In this document: positions 45,101-56,600 of the stretch, piece after piece
How the letters are laid out: every line of letters starts with the position of its first letter
Numbering within the stretch: position 1 is the stretch's first letter
Assembly (NCBI GenBank): GCA_037127255.1
Contig: JBANSL010000009.1
Span: 38,600,975 to 38,664,974, forward strand
DNA from: Persicaria tinctoria
Taxonomy: Eukaryota > Streptophyta > Magnoliopsida > Caryophyllales > Polygonaceae
Reading direction: 5' to 3'
Length of the DNA: 64,000 nucleotides
Notes under the pieces: model-generated
The model's input: the letters and a program-made list of their open reading frames with translations, nothing else
Told to the model about the DNA's origin: nothing
Databases searched by the model: none
Translations under genes and position numbers: made by a program

Positions 45101-45933
45101 CACGGTATGAGTGACACAACAATTCCCGCAAAACCAAAGACCAAGTTGTTGTAAAACCGCTTCAAACTGTCCATATAAAATGAGATTAGACCCAAGAAGC
45201 GCTTTGAAACCAAGCACCGAATCGCCCTTAAGATGGACATCTCGTAAGTGTCTAATAAAGTAGGCCGGAGTGAGACCCTTACCACTACCATTTCTGCATC
45301 CATCACACCCAACAAAAGGGCAATGCACCCTCGCCGGAGGTAAACCTCCCGCACCTTTCATGCAGGACACCAAATCAACCAAAACAACTAAAGACAACAA
45401 CGAAAGGCAAATCCACCAGCAATAACCAAACAGCAGCAATCAGGCAACACCGAACAGCAAAATTACAGCAAGAGAACGAGGCCTAAACCTCAAGAAGCAA
45501 CAGCAAAACACAGTGACAGAAACACCAAAAAAACCCCGCAGCAACCGCAATCACAACAAGCAGCACACCCCGATCACGACAAGCCGCAACAACGATCGCA
45601 ACAAGCAACACTCCAGGACCGATTACACCACTAACAAAAGCCACAAACAGATTCCAGGAACACTTGAACAGAAGCAACGAACCACAACAGCAAGCCCAAG
45701 CCGCACCGAGCAGTCCGCAAAACAGATGCACTAACACCGCACAATTGAAAGAGAAGGGAAGCAAACCTGCGCGCCGCGACGCCGGCCACTGAGACACCAC
45801 CCCGGGCAGGCTAACAGGCGCTGAGAAGAGGACCGAGGAGCCGGTGGACGAGGCTCCGGGAGCCGAGATTAACCGGTGAAGACGCCATCACCGAACGGGA
45901 GCCCCTGATCGCCAAAATCGCCGATGCCCTAAC
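42162..45933 (-). mobile_element. Full-length-looking non-LTR retrotransposon of restriction-like-endonuclease type
   Basis: About 3.8 kb between two (ATT)n tracts. It contains a 5' region of about 570 bp (45933-45362, GC-rich, no recognised product), one long ORF (45361-42191) and a very short 3' UTR ending in (AAT)n. The lack of a poly(A) tail and an apurinic endonuclease, together with the zinc fingers, places it with the RLE-encoding LINEs (R2/R4/CRE type). The uninterrupted ORF suggests a recent insertion. Confidence 0.8.
42191..45361 (-). CDS. Reverse transcriptase with N-terminal zinc finger and C-terminal restriction-like endonuclease
   Basis: The frame is open from 45439 (1082 aa); ATG 45361 (residue 27 of that frame) is preferred because the conserved-looking part starts there. 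Numbering below is from 45439. A CCHH finger (C40, C45, H64, H69: HCPFVGC...FIRHLRDVH) and a second Cys-rich patch CGNCC come first. RT palm motif A is near 489 (LLIDFKNAFNLVDR), B near 538 (GVQQGDPLGPLLF), C at 576-579 (SWYLDDG) and D at LNVDKTE. After the thumb comes a CCHC knuckle near 894-910 (CPAC...GDHALAC), then RPADILFYNWFQ and CVDITG near 955-975, which fit the PD-(D/E)xK core of a restriction-like endonuclease. The predicted function is target-primed reverse transcription of the element's RNA. RLE assignment is by motif order, not alignment. Confidence 0.85.
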   Translation of the reverse strand: MKGAGGLPPARVHCPFVGCDGCRNGSGKGLTPAYFIRHLRDVHLKGDSVLGFKALLGSNLILYGQFEAVLQQLGLWFCGNCCVTHTVSKNCVHDGAVVEAPLSDDGTIAFFIHGLPRPVMDVGSPFNDIASVDDQGDLAVNVGFDVALLERAFSAKIHTVKNVPWKCRLSFARVLKGALDRVTSDPTSVSAWVSLFIMPLCILHRYRPKTSAENRSGLKRRLQIDSISEAIQVWREPGGSRRLASDLLSGNFDAPSRDEERDQEEQTIRQCKRKVGDGHFSAAIRILTSSGVAPHTDDTFKELAYKHPFSPAPYMPPEPIVGDSLQVSMSLVLDRIRSFPKGTSCGKDGLRAQHLLDALSGAAVAIAEEVSDSITSVVNLFLSGRCPASLSEFVASAPLMPLLKPGGGIRPIAVGSIWRRLVSEVAASSAGKTLGPYLSEAVLHAVNRLVEAQDYDNTMSMLLIDFKNAFNLVDRSAMIRQVRCMCPFISHWVEFCYARPSRLYYGDQVLYSCQGVQQGDPLGPLLFLLALHPLIHKLKDSCKLKLNSWYLDDGTLIGDTLMVSKALAIVQEDGPSLGLHLNVDKTEIFWPSEDPRCREVGLFPKHISRPVGGVKLLGGAVSLDLSFCNEVMMKRVLKTNGLMEAIKKMEDPQYELLLLRACSGVSRLYFAMRTTPPSYFIDAHRAFDDSLRVSLEHIVTLGGSGFGPLQWRLSTMPLDYGGLGVYTAADTLHYAFLASRLQSRGLQDSILRNAGVTGDGISFGLAVSSWVSAINKDDLDMCVLQPVPCLMKKMASCYYKNVDKHLKMNFTLTGREEALIANLKLPMAQQWLKAAPIPGLGQVMNPITFRSVIKYRMGIELFSAGSKCPACEKGILDVWGDHALACAADIGVKHRHNIVRDVLYDECLKAGISIRKEASTGMVDDKGGELRPADILFYNWFQGKDTCVDITGTSIFSSVGLSSFIPGKASRVVADNKRKKYKDVCETKGYHFLPFSFSTIGDLEDDAMGLLKRVCGVAKGIPGYSRNSCHTLTRIAFSIQKGCGTQLVSRIRSNFM

Positions 45934-45980
<47 letters not shown>

Positions 45981-46011
45981 TATTATAATTATAAATATTA
46001 TTATTATAAAG
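45934..46011 (+). repeat. (ATT)n tail of the second LINE copy
   Basis: About 16 ATT units followed by the same ATAATTATAAATATTATT spacer as at 42,162. It touches the 5' end of the full-length element directly. Confidence 0.9.
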
Positions 46012-46154
46012 TTTCTAAATAAAATTGGATCGGAGCCGAGTAACAAGTTGGGCTCCGCATCCCTTTTGAATACTAAACGCAATCCTAGTCAAAGTGTGAC
46101 AAGAATCTCTACTATATCCAGGTATTTCTTTAGCAACCCACACCAGGTATTCCC

Positions 46155-46155
<1 letters not shown>
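46012..46155 (-). mobile_element. 5'-truncated second copy of the same LINE (3' 140 bp only)
   Basis: Nearly identical to the last 130-140 bp of the full-length copy, including the C-terminal codons IAFSIQKGCGAQLV and the stop. At its 5' end a 16-base stretch (CCAGGTATTCCCTTA) is duplicated before joining another (ATT)n. Confidence 0.85.

Positions 46156-46193
<38 letters not shown>
46156..46193 (+). repeat. Third (ATT)n tract
   Basis: About 12 ATT units at the 5' border of the truncated LINE copy, likely part of the original target microsatellite. Confidence 0.9.
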
Positions 46194-46196
<3 letters not shown>

Positions 46197-47410
46197 TATG
46201 TCCCAAACCGATGCATTTTTCTTTTTTGAAAAATAAATTTAAATTAAATAATAAATGGATCCTTAAGGCTTATCCTATAAAGTATAAAAGACCTATATGG
46301 ATTAATAAACATGCAAAATTCCACTAATGTGGAAACTTTTTTTTTCTTCCCAAAAAAGGCACAAAGGAAATTAAGGATTAACTACCATTCAAGTAGCAAA
46401 GAATCAACCAAAAGGGGCAAAAACAAATACAATTGGTAAGTTTGTTTCTCTTTTTAATGGCAAAAGCAATAGGCAAGAAAGTAAATTATGGAATAACTAC
46501 CAAAACTATAAACCATTTATTTTTAAAAATATCAATTAATTCAAATAAGCTTTTTACATTTTACTATTTTTTACAAATTTCATATTATACCCTTTTTTTT
46601 TACATTTTTCAATCATAAACATAATTTTCTTAAATTATACTATATATATCTAATATAATACTAAAATAATTTACTAAAATTATGGTTGTGACAAATAATT
46701 TCCCCAACTGAAGTAATAATAGAGGTGATAGTAGTATTTATGTAATGTGGGTGTGCTAGCTTTTGGATATGTGAGCTGGATCCATTCCCTTCTCATCAAT
46801 AGACCCACTTCCCAGCACATATATAAATATAAAATAAAGTATATATATATATAATTATTAAATAAATAAACATTTTTTTTATACAATCAATTTATATGTT
46901 AAAATTGCTAGAAAAAAAAATTTATACGTTAAAAATACAAATTTATTTGATTATAAATAAAATATTGCCAAAAAAAAAAAGAACCCCCCAATCAAGATTC
47001 AGGAACAATGAAAGAGGTGCTGAAAATTAAGAAGTTGAAGCACAGACAAAAGCCCGTATGCCTTCAACCTCGTAAAGGGCAAATTCATTTTCTTACTTTT
47101 AACGCCAGTTGATGCATCTTCTTCCCCATCTCAAGCCCCACTCTTTCTGATTCCTGGTGAGATCTAACCCCTTGGGACATTCAATTTTAGGGGTAAATCT
47201 TCAATTGGGGGTTTCAATTTCATCTCCCCCTTTTGTTTCCCCAATCCAATTTCATCAGCCCTGCTGAATCTGGGTCGGATCCTGAACACTTGATTTTTTC
47301 TGAAATCAATCCCTCTCCCGTTCGATTGTCGGTCGAATTTTTCCGGGTTTGCTGGAGTTTGAACTGGGTATGCGATTCAAGAGTCTGAGATTCATAGGGC
47401 TTTGGATGAG
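46194..47410. promoter_or_regulatory. Intergenic region and 5' leader of the response regulator gene
   Basis: 46200-47000 is AT-rich with no gene. From about 47000 CT-rich sequence looks like the transcribed leader of the gene at 47411. No certain TATA box. Confidence 0.4.
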
Positions 47411-50203
47411 ATGAACTTGTGTGGCGGGAGATTAGCAGGATCCATGCCTCTTCCGGGCTCTAACGCGACCCGGAAACCCGCTGTTGCAGCGCTCCAGTTC
47501 CCGGCGGGTCTCAGAGTGCTTGTGGTGGACGATGATCCCACCTGCTTGAAGATCTTAGAGAAGATGCTTCAAGCTTGTCAATATGAAGGTAAATTTCTCA
47601 TCTTTTTTCTTCTTTTAATTTGCTGTGGTACTTGAAAGTACTTGGAAACCCTAAATTTCCAACCTTTATAGGGGGGTTATTTGATTGTGATTTGGAATTA
47701 GCATTGATTTTGATTTGTTGGCTTCAGATCAATCTTTTTTGTCTGGACACTTTTCATCTTGAAGATTCAACTTTTTGCCCTCTGTGGATTTAGTTTGGTG
47801 GTCCAATTTTGGGAGTTCTCTTATTTATGATGCAATTAGGGTTTATAGGTGTTTACAGTTTTATCCCCTGCCTGTGAAATTAATCAAGGTTTGATAGGAA
47901 GTAGGGCATTATGATTGTTTTCTGTGTTCTAACTTCCCATTGTCTTAATATCTGTGCAAATTCTTTGTGATTTGTGTCTTTCATTGAAGTGATTTTGTTT
48001 TTGTTTGGGGCTATTTCAGTGACGAAATGCGATAGGGCGGAATACGCCTTAAATGAACTCCGGAGGAACAAGAACGGTTTTGATATCGTCTTAAGCGATG
48101 TGCACATGCCAGACATGGACGGTTTCAAGCTTCTCGAGCACATCGGTTTGGAAATGGATCTGCCTGTTATAAGTAAGTTCGGAGATTGAGATTTACTGTT
48201 AGAAAATGTGTTTGCAGTGGATTTGTATTTGTGAGCTCACTTGCTGGTTATATGCTCTTAATGGAACAGTGATGTCAGCTGATGACAGTAAGAATGTCGT
48301 GATGAAGGGCGTTACTCATGGCGCTTGCGACTATTTGATCAAGCCGGTCCGTATAGAAGCTCTTAAGAACATATGGCAGCACGTTGTTCGCAAGAAGAAG
48401 AAGAAGGATTGGAAGGATCTGGAGCAATCAGGAAGCTTAGATGACGGGGACAGTGCACATAAGCAAGAGGATCTTGAGCAATCAGGAAGCTTTGATGATG
48501 GGAATGTGAAGAGTTCGAAGAGGAAAGGAGACGATGAAGACAATGAGGATAAGGATGATAGTTCTTCAATGAAGAAGCCACGAGTTGTTTGGTCCGTTGA
48601 GCTCCATCAACAGTTTGTTGCCGCTGTTAACCAGCTTGGAATTGACAGTACGCGCCATCAGCCCTTTCTTATTTTCGTAAATTGCTTTCCTATTTGCTCT
48701 CATATCCGTGTTTTGCTGTTTCCAGAGGCTGTTCCCAAGAAAATTCTGGAGATGATGAATGTTCCAGGGCTGACGAGAGAAAACGTTGCCAGCCACCTTC
48801 AGGTATGATGAGGAGAACATTTTACTATTTGTTTCAGAAAAATTAAACTATTGGGCCTTTCGCAAACGCTCAAAACTTTAAAATTTTCGATGCAGAAGTA
48901 CCGCTTGTATCTCAGAAGGCTGAGCGGTGTGTCGCAACACCAAGGCGGCCTGAACGCCTCTTTCATGAGTCCTCAGGATGCAGCATTCGCATCCATGTCT
49001 CCACTTGGCGGTATGGATCTTCAAACTCTAGCGTTTGCAGGACAACTCCCGGGCCAGAATATTTCTGGATATCAACCTGGGCTTGCCAGGCCCGGCATCA
49101 AGCCTGGACTGTCGATACCTTTCGCAGAGCAAAGAAATCTTTTCAGCTTCGAAGCATCCAAGTTGAGATTCGCGGAAGGGCAGCATTTGCAACAGCTTAG
49201 CAACAACGCTAACAAGCAAATGAATCTCCTGCACGGAATTCCAACAACCATGGAGCTGAAGCAGCTTGGCGGTTTCCATCAATCCACACAGCCCTTGGGG
49301 AGCTTGAATATGCACGCAAGCTCTCAAGGTAGCCAGAGCAACCCGATACTCGTACAGATGGTTCAGCCACAAGCTAGGCCCGGGCAGCTGATGAATGAAA
49401 GCAGCATCGGTAGTCAGATGTCTCAGATTCAGTCATCAAATAGACAAACTGTTCGCCCAACTGGGATGTCTGCTGGGGTTCTGTCGAGATCTGGCATTGC
49501 AGACAGTAGCCAAGCGACGTCTTATGGTTCTTTAGATTTCTCGGTCAATCAGCCACGCAGTAGTTTCCCCCTTGGAAGCCCTCCAGCAGTAACCACTTCA
49601 GAGGGACTCATCCAAGAAGAGGTCAGCTCTAACGGGAATGGGCCGAGAGCCTGTGGTCCGAACTACAACATGTTTAACGAGCCTCCTCCGCAAAAGCCTC
49701 AAGATTGGCGGAGTTCAGCCTTGAGCTACAGCGTTCCTCAACATACACCCTCGGGTCCAAAAATTGTCGACGTCTCGCCCTCAGTTTTGGTGAATCAAGG
49801 CTTCTCTGCTAGTCAAAGGCCAGGGCAGTTCGTAAACTCCCGAGCTGCCAATAACACAGCGTCATTACCCGGTACAGGAGTTCTCCAACAAAGGAGCGCC
49901 CCCCAGACCGTTAACAATCCTCTGATCAACAACGCTCCATCAAAGGTGAAAACCGAGAGAGATCAGGAGCTGAGCTCGGTAAACGACCTCTATCCTTACC
50001 AATTCGCGCAGGATGATCTAATGAGCGCGATTCTTAAACAGGTTTGGCTTATACCCCTGATTCTGTGCCTGATTCGTTGCTTATAAATCAAGCTAACCTA
50101 CTGATCACATTTTCTGTTGCAGCATGAAGGGATTGAACCGGTTCCAGGTGACTTCGACTTTGAAGGATTCACCATGGACAACATCCCGGGTGTAGCGAAC
50201 TAG
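47411..50203 (+). CDS. Type-B response regulator (ARR1/ARR2-like transcription factor), six exons
   Basis: Predicted exons 47411-47588, 48020-48172, 48270-48647, 48726-48802, 48896-50041, 50123-50203; every join is GT-AG and in phase; 670 aa. Nuclear transcription factor of cytokinin two-component signalling, activated by phosphotransfer from AHP proteins. Receiver domain at about residues 34-150: acidic pair D41/D42 (VVDDDPTC), phospho-acceptor D86 ([11 protein letters not shown]), K135 (LIKPVR). A basic/acidic linker contains an in-frame duplicated DLEQSGS(L/F)DDG. The GARP Myb-like DNA-binding domain is at about 211-272 ([39 protein letters not shown]). A long Gln/Ser-rich activation region follows, with the conserved C-terminus ([26 protein letters not shown]). 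The intron within the GARP domain (after QLGID) is typical of the family. Start: the first in-frame ATG at 47411. Confidence 0.96.
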
Positions 50204-51870
50204 TGATCAATCCTTGCGAATTTTTTCAGTAAGGTACATACCAAAGATGGCTGCTGTCATTCTCTAAAATCATTGCTAATTGTGATTGCCATTCCTCGAA
50301 CGATTAAGACGAACTACGAGCTAAGTTGATACAGGCTGCCATCAGAAGACGAAAATGAGCTGTTTTTGCTAGGGGGTTTGTATATGATGTTGCAGATAAA
50401 TCTGCAGATTTGTTAGGGTTTTAGTCCCCATCTCCTTGTTCCAGGTTTAGTCTCCTTCCTGACTTGAATAACTTTTGAGGGCAAGTTCATTTATATTTAC
50501 CTTTCAAGGTAAATACTAAATTATATATACTGTTGATGTAAAAAGTTATTGCTTAAAATTTAAGCCTGGTAAATGTTTCTCATTTTTCCCTGTTTGTTTA
50601 ATTGTTTCTCATGGAGATCAAGACTCACCCAGAACTTCGTAAAGTTATGCGTTTTAATCGCTAAGTACCGACCAAGTTAGGATTGTTATATGAACTGAAT
50701 AGTAGAAAAATACTTGACTCGAAACAAGTTGAGCTTGTACAAGATTTTAAGTTTGGTTGAAAACTCGGCTCGCGAACAGTTCGAATTTAAAGGAATTTCT
50801 AAAATTTCTTTTTAAGTTAATATGCGGGGTTATGCTTAAAACTTGAAAAAAAAAAAAAAAAAAAAACTCGGTTCGAACTCGATCATTTCCCAAATAAGTT
50901 AAAGTTTGATAAAAAAAAATGTTTAAAAATTGAGCTTGCTTCGACCTCTTTTAACAAACGAATCGAGTTTTAACAAGTCAAACTCGGCTTGTTCGATTCG
51001 AATAATACCTGACCTTGTCTTAAATAAGCACTGGGATGTTCTACCAAACGGACCACCCATCATACTATCAACTATCATAGTAAGGTTGTCAAGTCACAAG
51101 TGGTGCATATCCAGCTGTGAATCTGTGATGGTGTGATTGGATGTGAGTGGTGACGTGGATTCGCATCACAACCCGACAACCCGGATAGATCCGGATCCTA
51201 ATTTGGGTAAATGACACGTCCTGTGGTTTCGTACTCGTCACGTCTCCACCTTCCACCTCTCCCCAAAACGAGCCCGATTCCCATACCTACATTGCTTACA
51301 TTTGCCACCCACCGATATCAACATTAACTAATAATGACACGGACACCCATTATATTACAGTTGTAAATAAGGGTTGAAAATAATCCGCGGTTATTCGATC
51401 TATTTATTTCAATTATATTATAATTGTAAATATGAATGAAGATTTTTCACGAATTATCTACCTTAATAGTCCACCTATTAGCTTGCTCCATCCACCCACC
51501 TTACCATACTTGTATAAACAACATAAATTTTTACTATTTTACCCTTTACTTATCAAGTCAAGACTCTAAATCCTAATTTTAACCACCGTCTCCCTCCATC
51601 CTAGGATTTACTCTCTACTCTTCACATTTTACTTTATTCCACCGTCATTTTATTTTACATCTATTTTAGTATTGAGTCTCCACATTTCACTTTTCAATTT
51701 TCACCGTTATTTTATTTCATCCATTGGTGTGATGGAATCCATCTTAAAACATTATTGTGAATAAGAACTTACAATTCAATGTCATAATGAAAGTAAATAA
51801 TATCTCTGAATATATATATATATACACACACACACGTAGATATTACTAAATTAAGTAAGTCTAGTATAAT
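50204..51870. other. 3' region of the ARR gene and intergenic repeats
   Basis: The ARR 3' UTR probably ends before 50550. 50690-51010 contains alternating ACTCGG/TTCGAA/GAGCTT motifs and a run of 22 A, like a degenerate hAT-type repeat also seen at 19470-19640. A short (TA)n(CA)n tract lies at about 51811-51835. No gene. Confidence 0.4.
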
Positions 51871-51982
51871 GTCAAGCCTCGCTAGCTTAGCTGGTAAGGA
51901 TGACATGTAGTGACTAATAGGTCACGAGTTCGAATCCCCTCCCTATATTGTAATGGTATAAATGTCTACCTATTAAAAAATG
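51871..51982 (+). mobile_element. tRNA-derived SINE with perfect 14-bp target duplication
   Basis: About 112 bp flanked by AAGTCTAGTATAAT on both sides (51857-51870 and 51983-51996). A-box TAGCTTAGCTGG and B-box GAGTTCGAATCC are in place for Pol III transcription. The tail ends ATTAAAAAATG. Confidence 0.85.
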
Positions 51983-52042
51983 AAGTCTAGTATAATCACA
52001 AAACAAATTCATTGATGGAGCTAGTTTTTAAATTAAATAGAA

Positions 52043-52072
52043 CTAGTACTTTTCCCGTACCATGTACGGGTG
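52043..52072 (-). mobile_element. Candidate Helitron 3' terminus
   Basis: On the minus strand: hairpin CCCGTAC-ATG-GTACGGG, then AAAAGTA and CTAG, followed by T. This is the Helitron 3' layout (hairpin about 10 bases before CTRR, insertion before T). The 5' TC end would lie to the right and was not found. Confidence 0.35.
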
Positions 52073-53608
52073 TGTATTTTTCATTAAATTTAGCCGTGTT
52101 TTCCTTGAATACAATGAATACATCTGATTTGATGATTTTTGATGATATCAATTATTACCCTGCATATGATAAAATCACATTCACAATAACAAATAAAAAA
52201 AAATTAAAAAGTGATAAGACCAACAAAGAAAATTATGTCATCAAGCGGTAAAATGATTTTATTATAGACAAATTGAACAATAACCAAATTTAAAGTAGGT
52301 AGACAATTTATGTACAAACATGATGTGCATCACCTTGCATCATTCCGTTAAGAAACCCTACCTATGACACACGTAATACACATCCTTTGTCCAGAACTAC
52401 ATGTCATAAAGTGATCGAAGTGGGAAATGCCTGTGAAAAGATTGTGCCAAAACAAAGCATATTCAAATTTGACAATTTTATATACTCACAAGAACGAATG
52501 AATATGTGATACACACTTGTATACAAACACTTACCATATAAGTAAAGAAGGGTCATATGTTTTGAAAAAACTTCTTTGTGGACAACATTCTTTGCTTCCG
52601 TACGAAATATTCACATTGAAAAGGTAAATGTATGTGTCATGATATTTTCACAACCATGAATATTTAACCACACTCATACGAAATATCATGCATTGAAAGC
52701 AATTAGTTTGAGTAATATGTCATGTGTTTCCCCAAATGTCATTCCTATGAACATATAGTTTCATTGGGCTAATAATAAATATCATGAAATGTGAAATTCA
52801 TCTAAAAATTTATGTTTATTAAACACAAATTGTGTATATACATTATATTATATACAGTAAAAGTGCCCCAAAGTATGGACAAATAACTGGGAAAAAAAAC
52901 ATATAGACATCACAACACCCATATACGTTGTCCCTAATTTGGGTGATGAACATTTTGTCAAGTATTTATTAATAGTTTGTTTTTAATTTTGACCTATAAG
53001 GCTATAATAGATGATTTATTTTCAAATGTTTTTACATTTATTATTATTATTTTATTTAATATTGAAATCTGATTTTCATCATCATAATATATTTCACGCG
53101 TGTGAAATGGGCTAAAGAAAATGATTGATTTATGATTATACTTGTTTTAAGTTCGTGTTTGTTATCATGGGAGTCCAATTATTCAAAATTAACCTACCAT
53201 AAATGATTTCTTTTATCATATTCTTCTCAAGAAAGTGATGAAACAAATCTAAAAATAAATTCTCAAGGTCCCTAGTAGAGAAGGATTTTATGTATTGTGC
53301 AATGTGTTAGAGTTTTATTTAATTAGAAGAGGCTTAAGTAGGTGTCACACACTTGTAAAAATGGATCACGGTCCTAAATAAAGATTAATCTATATAAACT
53401 ATTGACTTTCATAAGTACGTATTGGAATATAAGAACTCTAGCATTGCATCATGAGCTAAGATCATCAAATACTTATGCAGCTAATGAAATTGGATCAATC
53501 ACAAGCAATAAGATACATGTAATTTCAATGTTTGGAAGGGTACTAACTTTTGTTACAGGCAATCCACTGATTGGGCCATGACACAAATCAAAATTGCACC
53601 ACATTTAT
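52073..53608. other. AT-rich DNA, no gene seen
   Basis: Possibly the body of the Helitron candidate. No coding feature, tandem repeat or other structure supported. Confidence 0.4.
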
Positions 53609-56600
53609 CACTACTACATAAAAGGATAATGGTAGCGGCCAAAAACCGCCACACAAAATAGAAAAATCGCCTCTTAAAGGCTAATGTGGCGGTTTTTTAA
53701 TTGCTACATCAGCTGCCGCTGCATTAGGTCAAAGGTGGCGGTTTTTATAGCTAATGTAGCGGTTTTTACCTTGAAGTGAAAATCCGCCACTAAAACTAAA
53801 AAACCGCTACAAAATGTAGCGGTTATACCGACGGTTAAATATTCCTATTGTAGCAGCTTCCAAAGCATTATGTGGCGATTTCATGATCAGACATAAATGC
53901 TTTTTGAGCCTATTGCAACGGTTTTTTAGCTCTTTATCTCAGACCTTTTGTAGTGGTTCATTTACCATTATAAAATACCTATAAATAAGCAATCAAATAA
54001 CAAATATATAATTAAAACTATAATGCATTTCATCATGAAAATTAAAATACAATAATCTTTATAGCTAGATAATATCATTGATATTCGTACCTAACCATAC
54101 AGTAGTTTATTAATGCTCATGGATTGTAATAAAACATTACATAGTAAATCAAACTATGTCTAAGCTCACAAAGCAAACTTTTCCACATGTTTTGTCGCTT
54201 CTCTTGTGTTTGAATCCATCATATGTAAGTTATTATTTATCGCATTTGCCATTGTGTGGAGTCACTGCAAATTGGTATAGATAAATAATCAATCTTCAAC
54301 ATATGAATCAATTATCAATAAAGTCACATCAGCACATCAAGTCTGTTGCAAAGAATGATGATACTAAACATAAGAATATATATCAAGTAAATATATAAAG
54401 GAATTAAAGTGATCCATATTAAATCTAAGTGCATCTCTAAAGAGCTCTAGATAAGTGGAGTTCATCCAAAATCATAAAGCCCCTAGAAACAATTTTCCAA
54501 CTCACTAACTAAGAAAAACTTGCAAACTTCACAAAACAATAGACTAGTCAAGCCACGTACGATTAGAGTAGTTGTTAGCTGATCATAATCAAATAGATAG
54601 AAACAAAATACAAATTGCACATATAAATGATTATTAGGAGCATCATTGGTCTTCAGAATGAATGAAAGATGAGAGAGGAGTGTAGGAGAGACCAGTAAAG
54701 CATCAAGCCATCTGTGAACCTTCCACTATATATACATATATTCTGCTTTCATTTTTATCATCAAAATACAGAATAATTTGTTGAATACGGAGTATAATGT
54801 ATGTCTCAAACAAACTTTTAGCTACTTCTTTCATGAAAGAGGAATATAACAAATTAAGGATAATGTATATCTATTCTGATTGAATTTCTTAAAGTTTAGC
54901 CATATAAACAATAATGTACAAAACCACATTTTATTTTATTTTAAAGAATAGATTGTATTAATTAGCAACATAAATCATCGTGAGAATAGTAACGTTATTT
55001 TAATAAATCTCGTATTGTGCTTGAATGATTGAAAAATAGTAATTTGCTTTTTTTACCTACTCGAAATAAGAGCTAGTAAGTGATCAGAATGCATTGCCTG
55101 CTTCAATAAGTATGCCTGCACAGAATCACGAGTGAAACCACAAAAACACTAAAAGGGGTGTTTTTTTTTTGTTTCAAAATTCCATTAGCTAGGCAGATTG
55201 AGCAAGAAAATCAAAATTTTACAAGCATTAAGCACTTAGAGAAGGTAAGTTCAGTGGGAGATGGATACTACCTAAAATTTGAAAAACCTAGAATTGAAAA
55301 AATAGACAAGAATAGTAAGCCATTATTTAAGTTTACATGTAAAGATGGTAAAACACAAATTCTAAAAAACATTACCCATACCTAATTAAACTTGTAGTGA
55401 TGCATGGGGATTTGACAAGCAACAAGCTAGCAGTTTTTTTAAAATGAAATCTAGATATATTGAAATCTAGCTATATGAGACCAAATGCTCGAAAAAGGAT
55501 ATCAACACTAAAGATTATACTTGAATAAGCATATAGACACTAAACATTAGAACCATGTGAACAAGTCTAGAAAAAATTATAAGCAATAAATTAAAGGTAA
55601 ATTTACATAAAACCACCCATTAAATATATAGATTTCACTTAACCACCCCTTATAGGATAAATTACAACAAACCACCTGTTATACACTTGACATCAGCAAA
55701 TCACCACCTCTACCATTTTTCCATTTATTGAAATGTTAAACTAATGAGAAAATACCTAATTGTTCATGTCCCTCTCCCTGCACTTTGCTCAACCAACATG
55801 ATTGTGATCGGCAAACAACCGAAATATGCACTATAGCCCCCTACCCTTAATTTTTCTAGAGAGGAGAGCCCATTGGTACCAGTGGCACCACCGGTCGCCG
55901 TGCCGTGTGGGCAGTCGATCCCCATACGCAATCGATGCAACCAAGCATAGTAAGATGGGTTGGAGTTCCAGCAACAATGAACAAGAACAAAATCAAAGGG
56001 ATCCCAAATTTTGCACCAAATCAGTCATCAAACCGCCAGTTGATTGAGGGAACTAACATGTTTTAGGGTGTAGATCATTATTCAAAAGATTCTCATACTC
56101 AATCGAATCAAACAAGGTCGAATTTCAATATATAGGGTTTCGAATAACGAACTCTAATTTCCAAAAAAAGCTAAAAAAAAAAGATTTATGCTCAATGGAT
56201 TAAGCCAATGACAAGCAAAAATTGAATAAACTGATATTAGGAAAGAAATTTGAATCAGCAATATGACAGATTATTGCAAAAAGGATTGGAAATCACCAAA
56301 AATCAGTTCGAATATGCGCTAAAAAAAACAACGTCATCAATTTGGATTTTTTCAAGCGACCAAAGCATCAATAGAAGCATGTATACATGGGTTCAACCAC
56401 ATCATCAAAATTCCTTCAAGCATAGGCATTATTCAACGCTAAAACATGGAGGATTTAGAATTAGGATTTTAAGAAGAAAATGAAAATCAATCATCTGTAA
56501 AGCATAAACTAATCAGATCTAGGGCATCTAAGCCAATGAGAATGAGATTACCTTGTGATAACCTCAAGACAACAAGGGGTATGACTTTGTAATCGAGATT

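Noticed and set aside
45483..45800. 105-codon hydrophobic frame upstream of the LINE ORF
   Set aside because: It lies in the GC-rich 5' region of the LINE and its Leu/Cys/Val bias follows from base composition; no domain.
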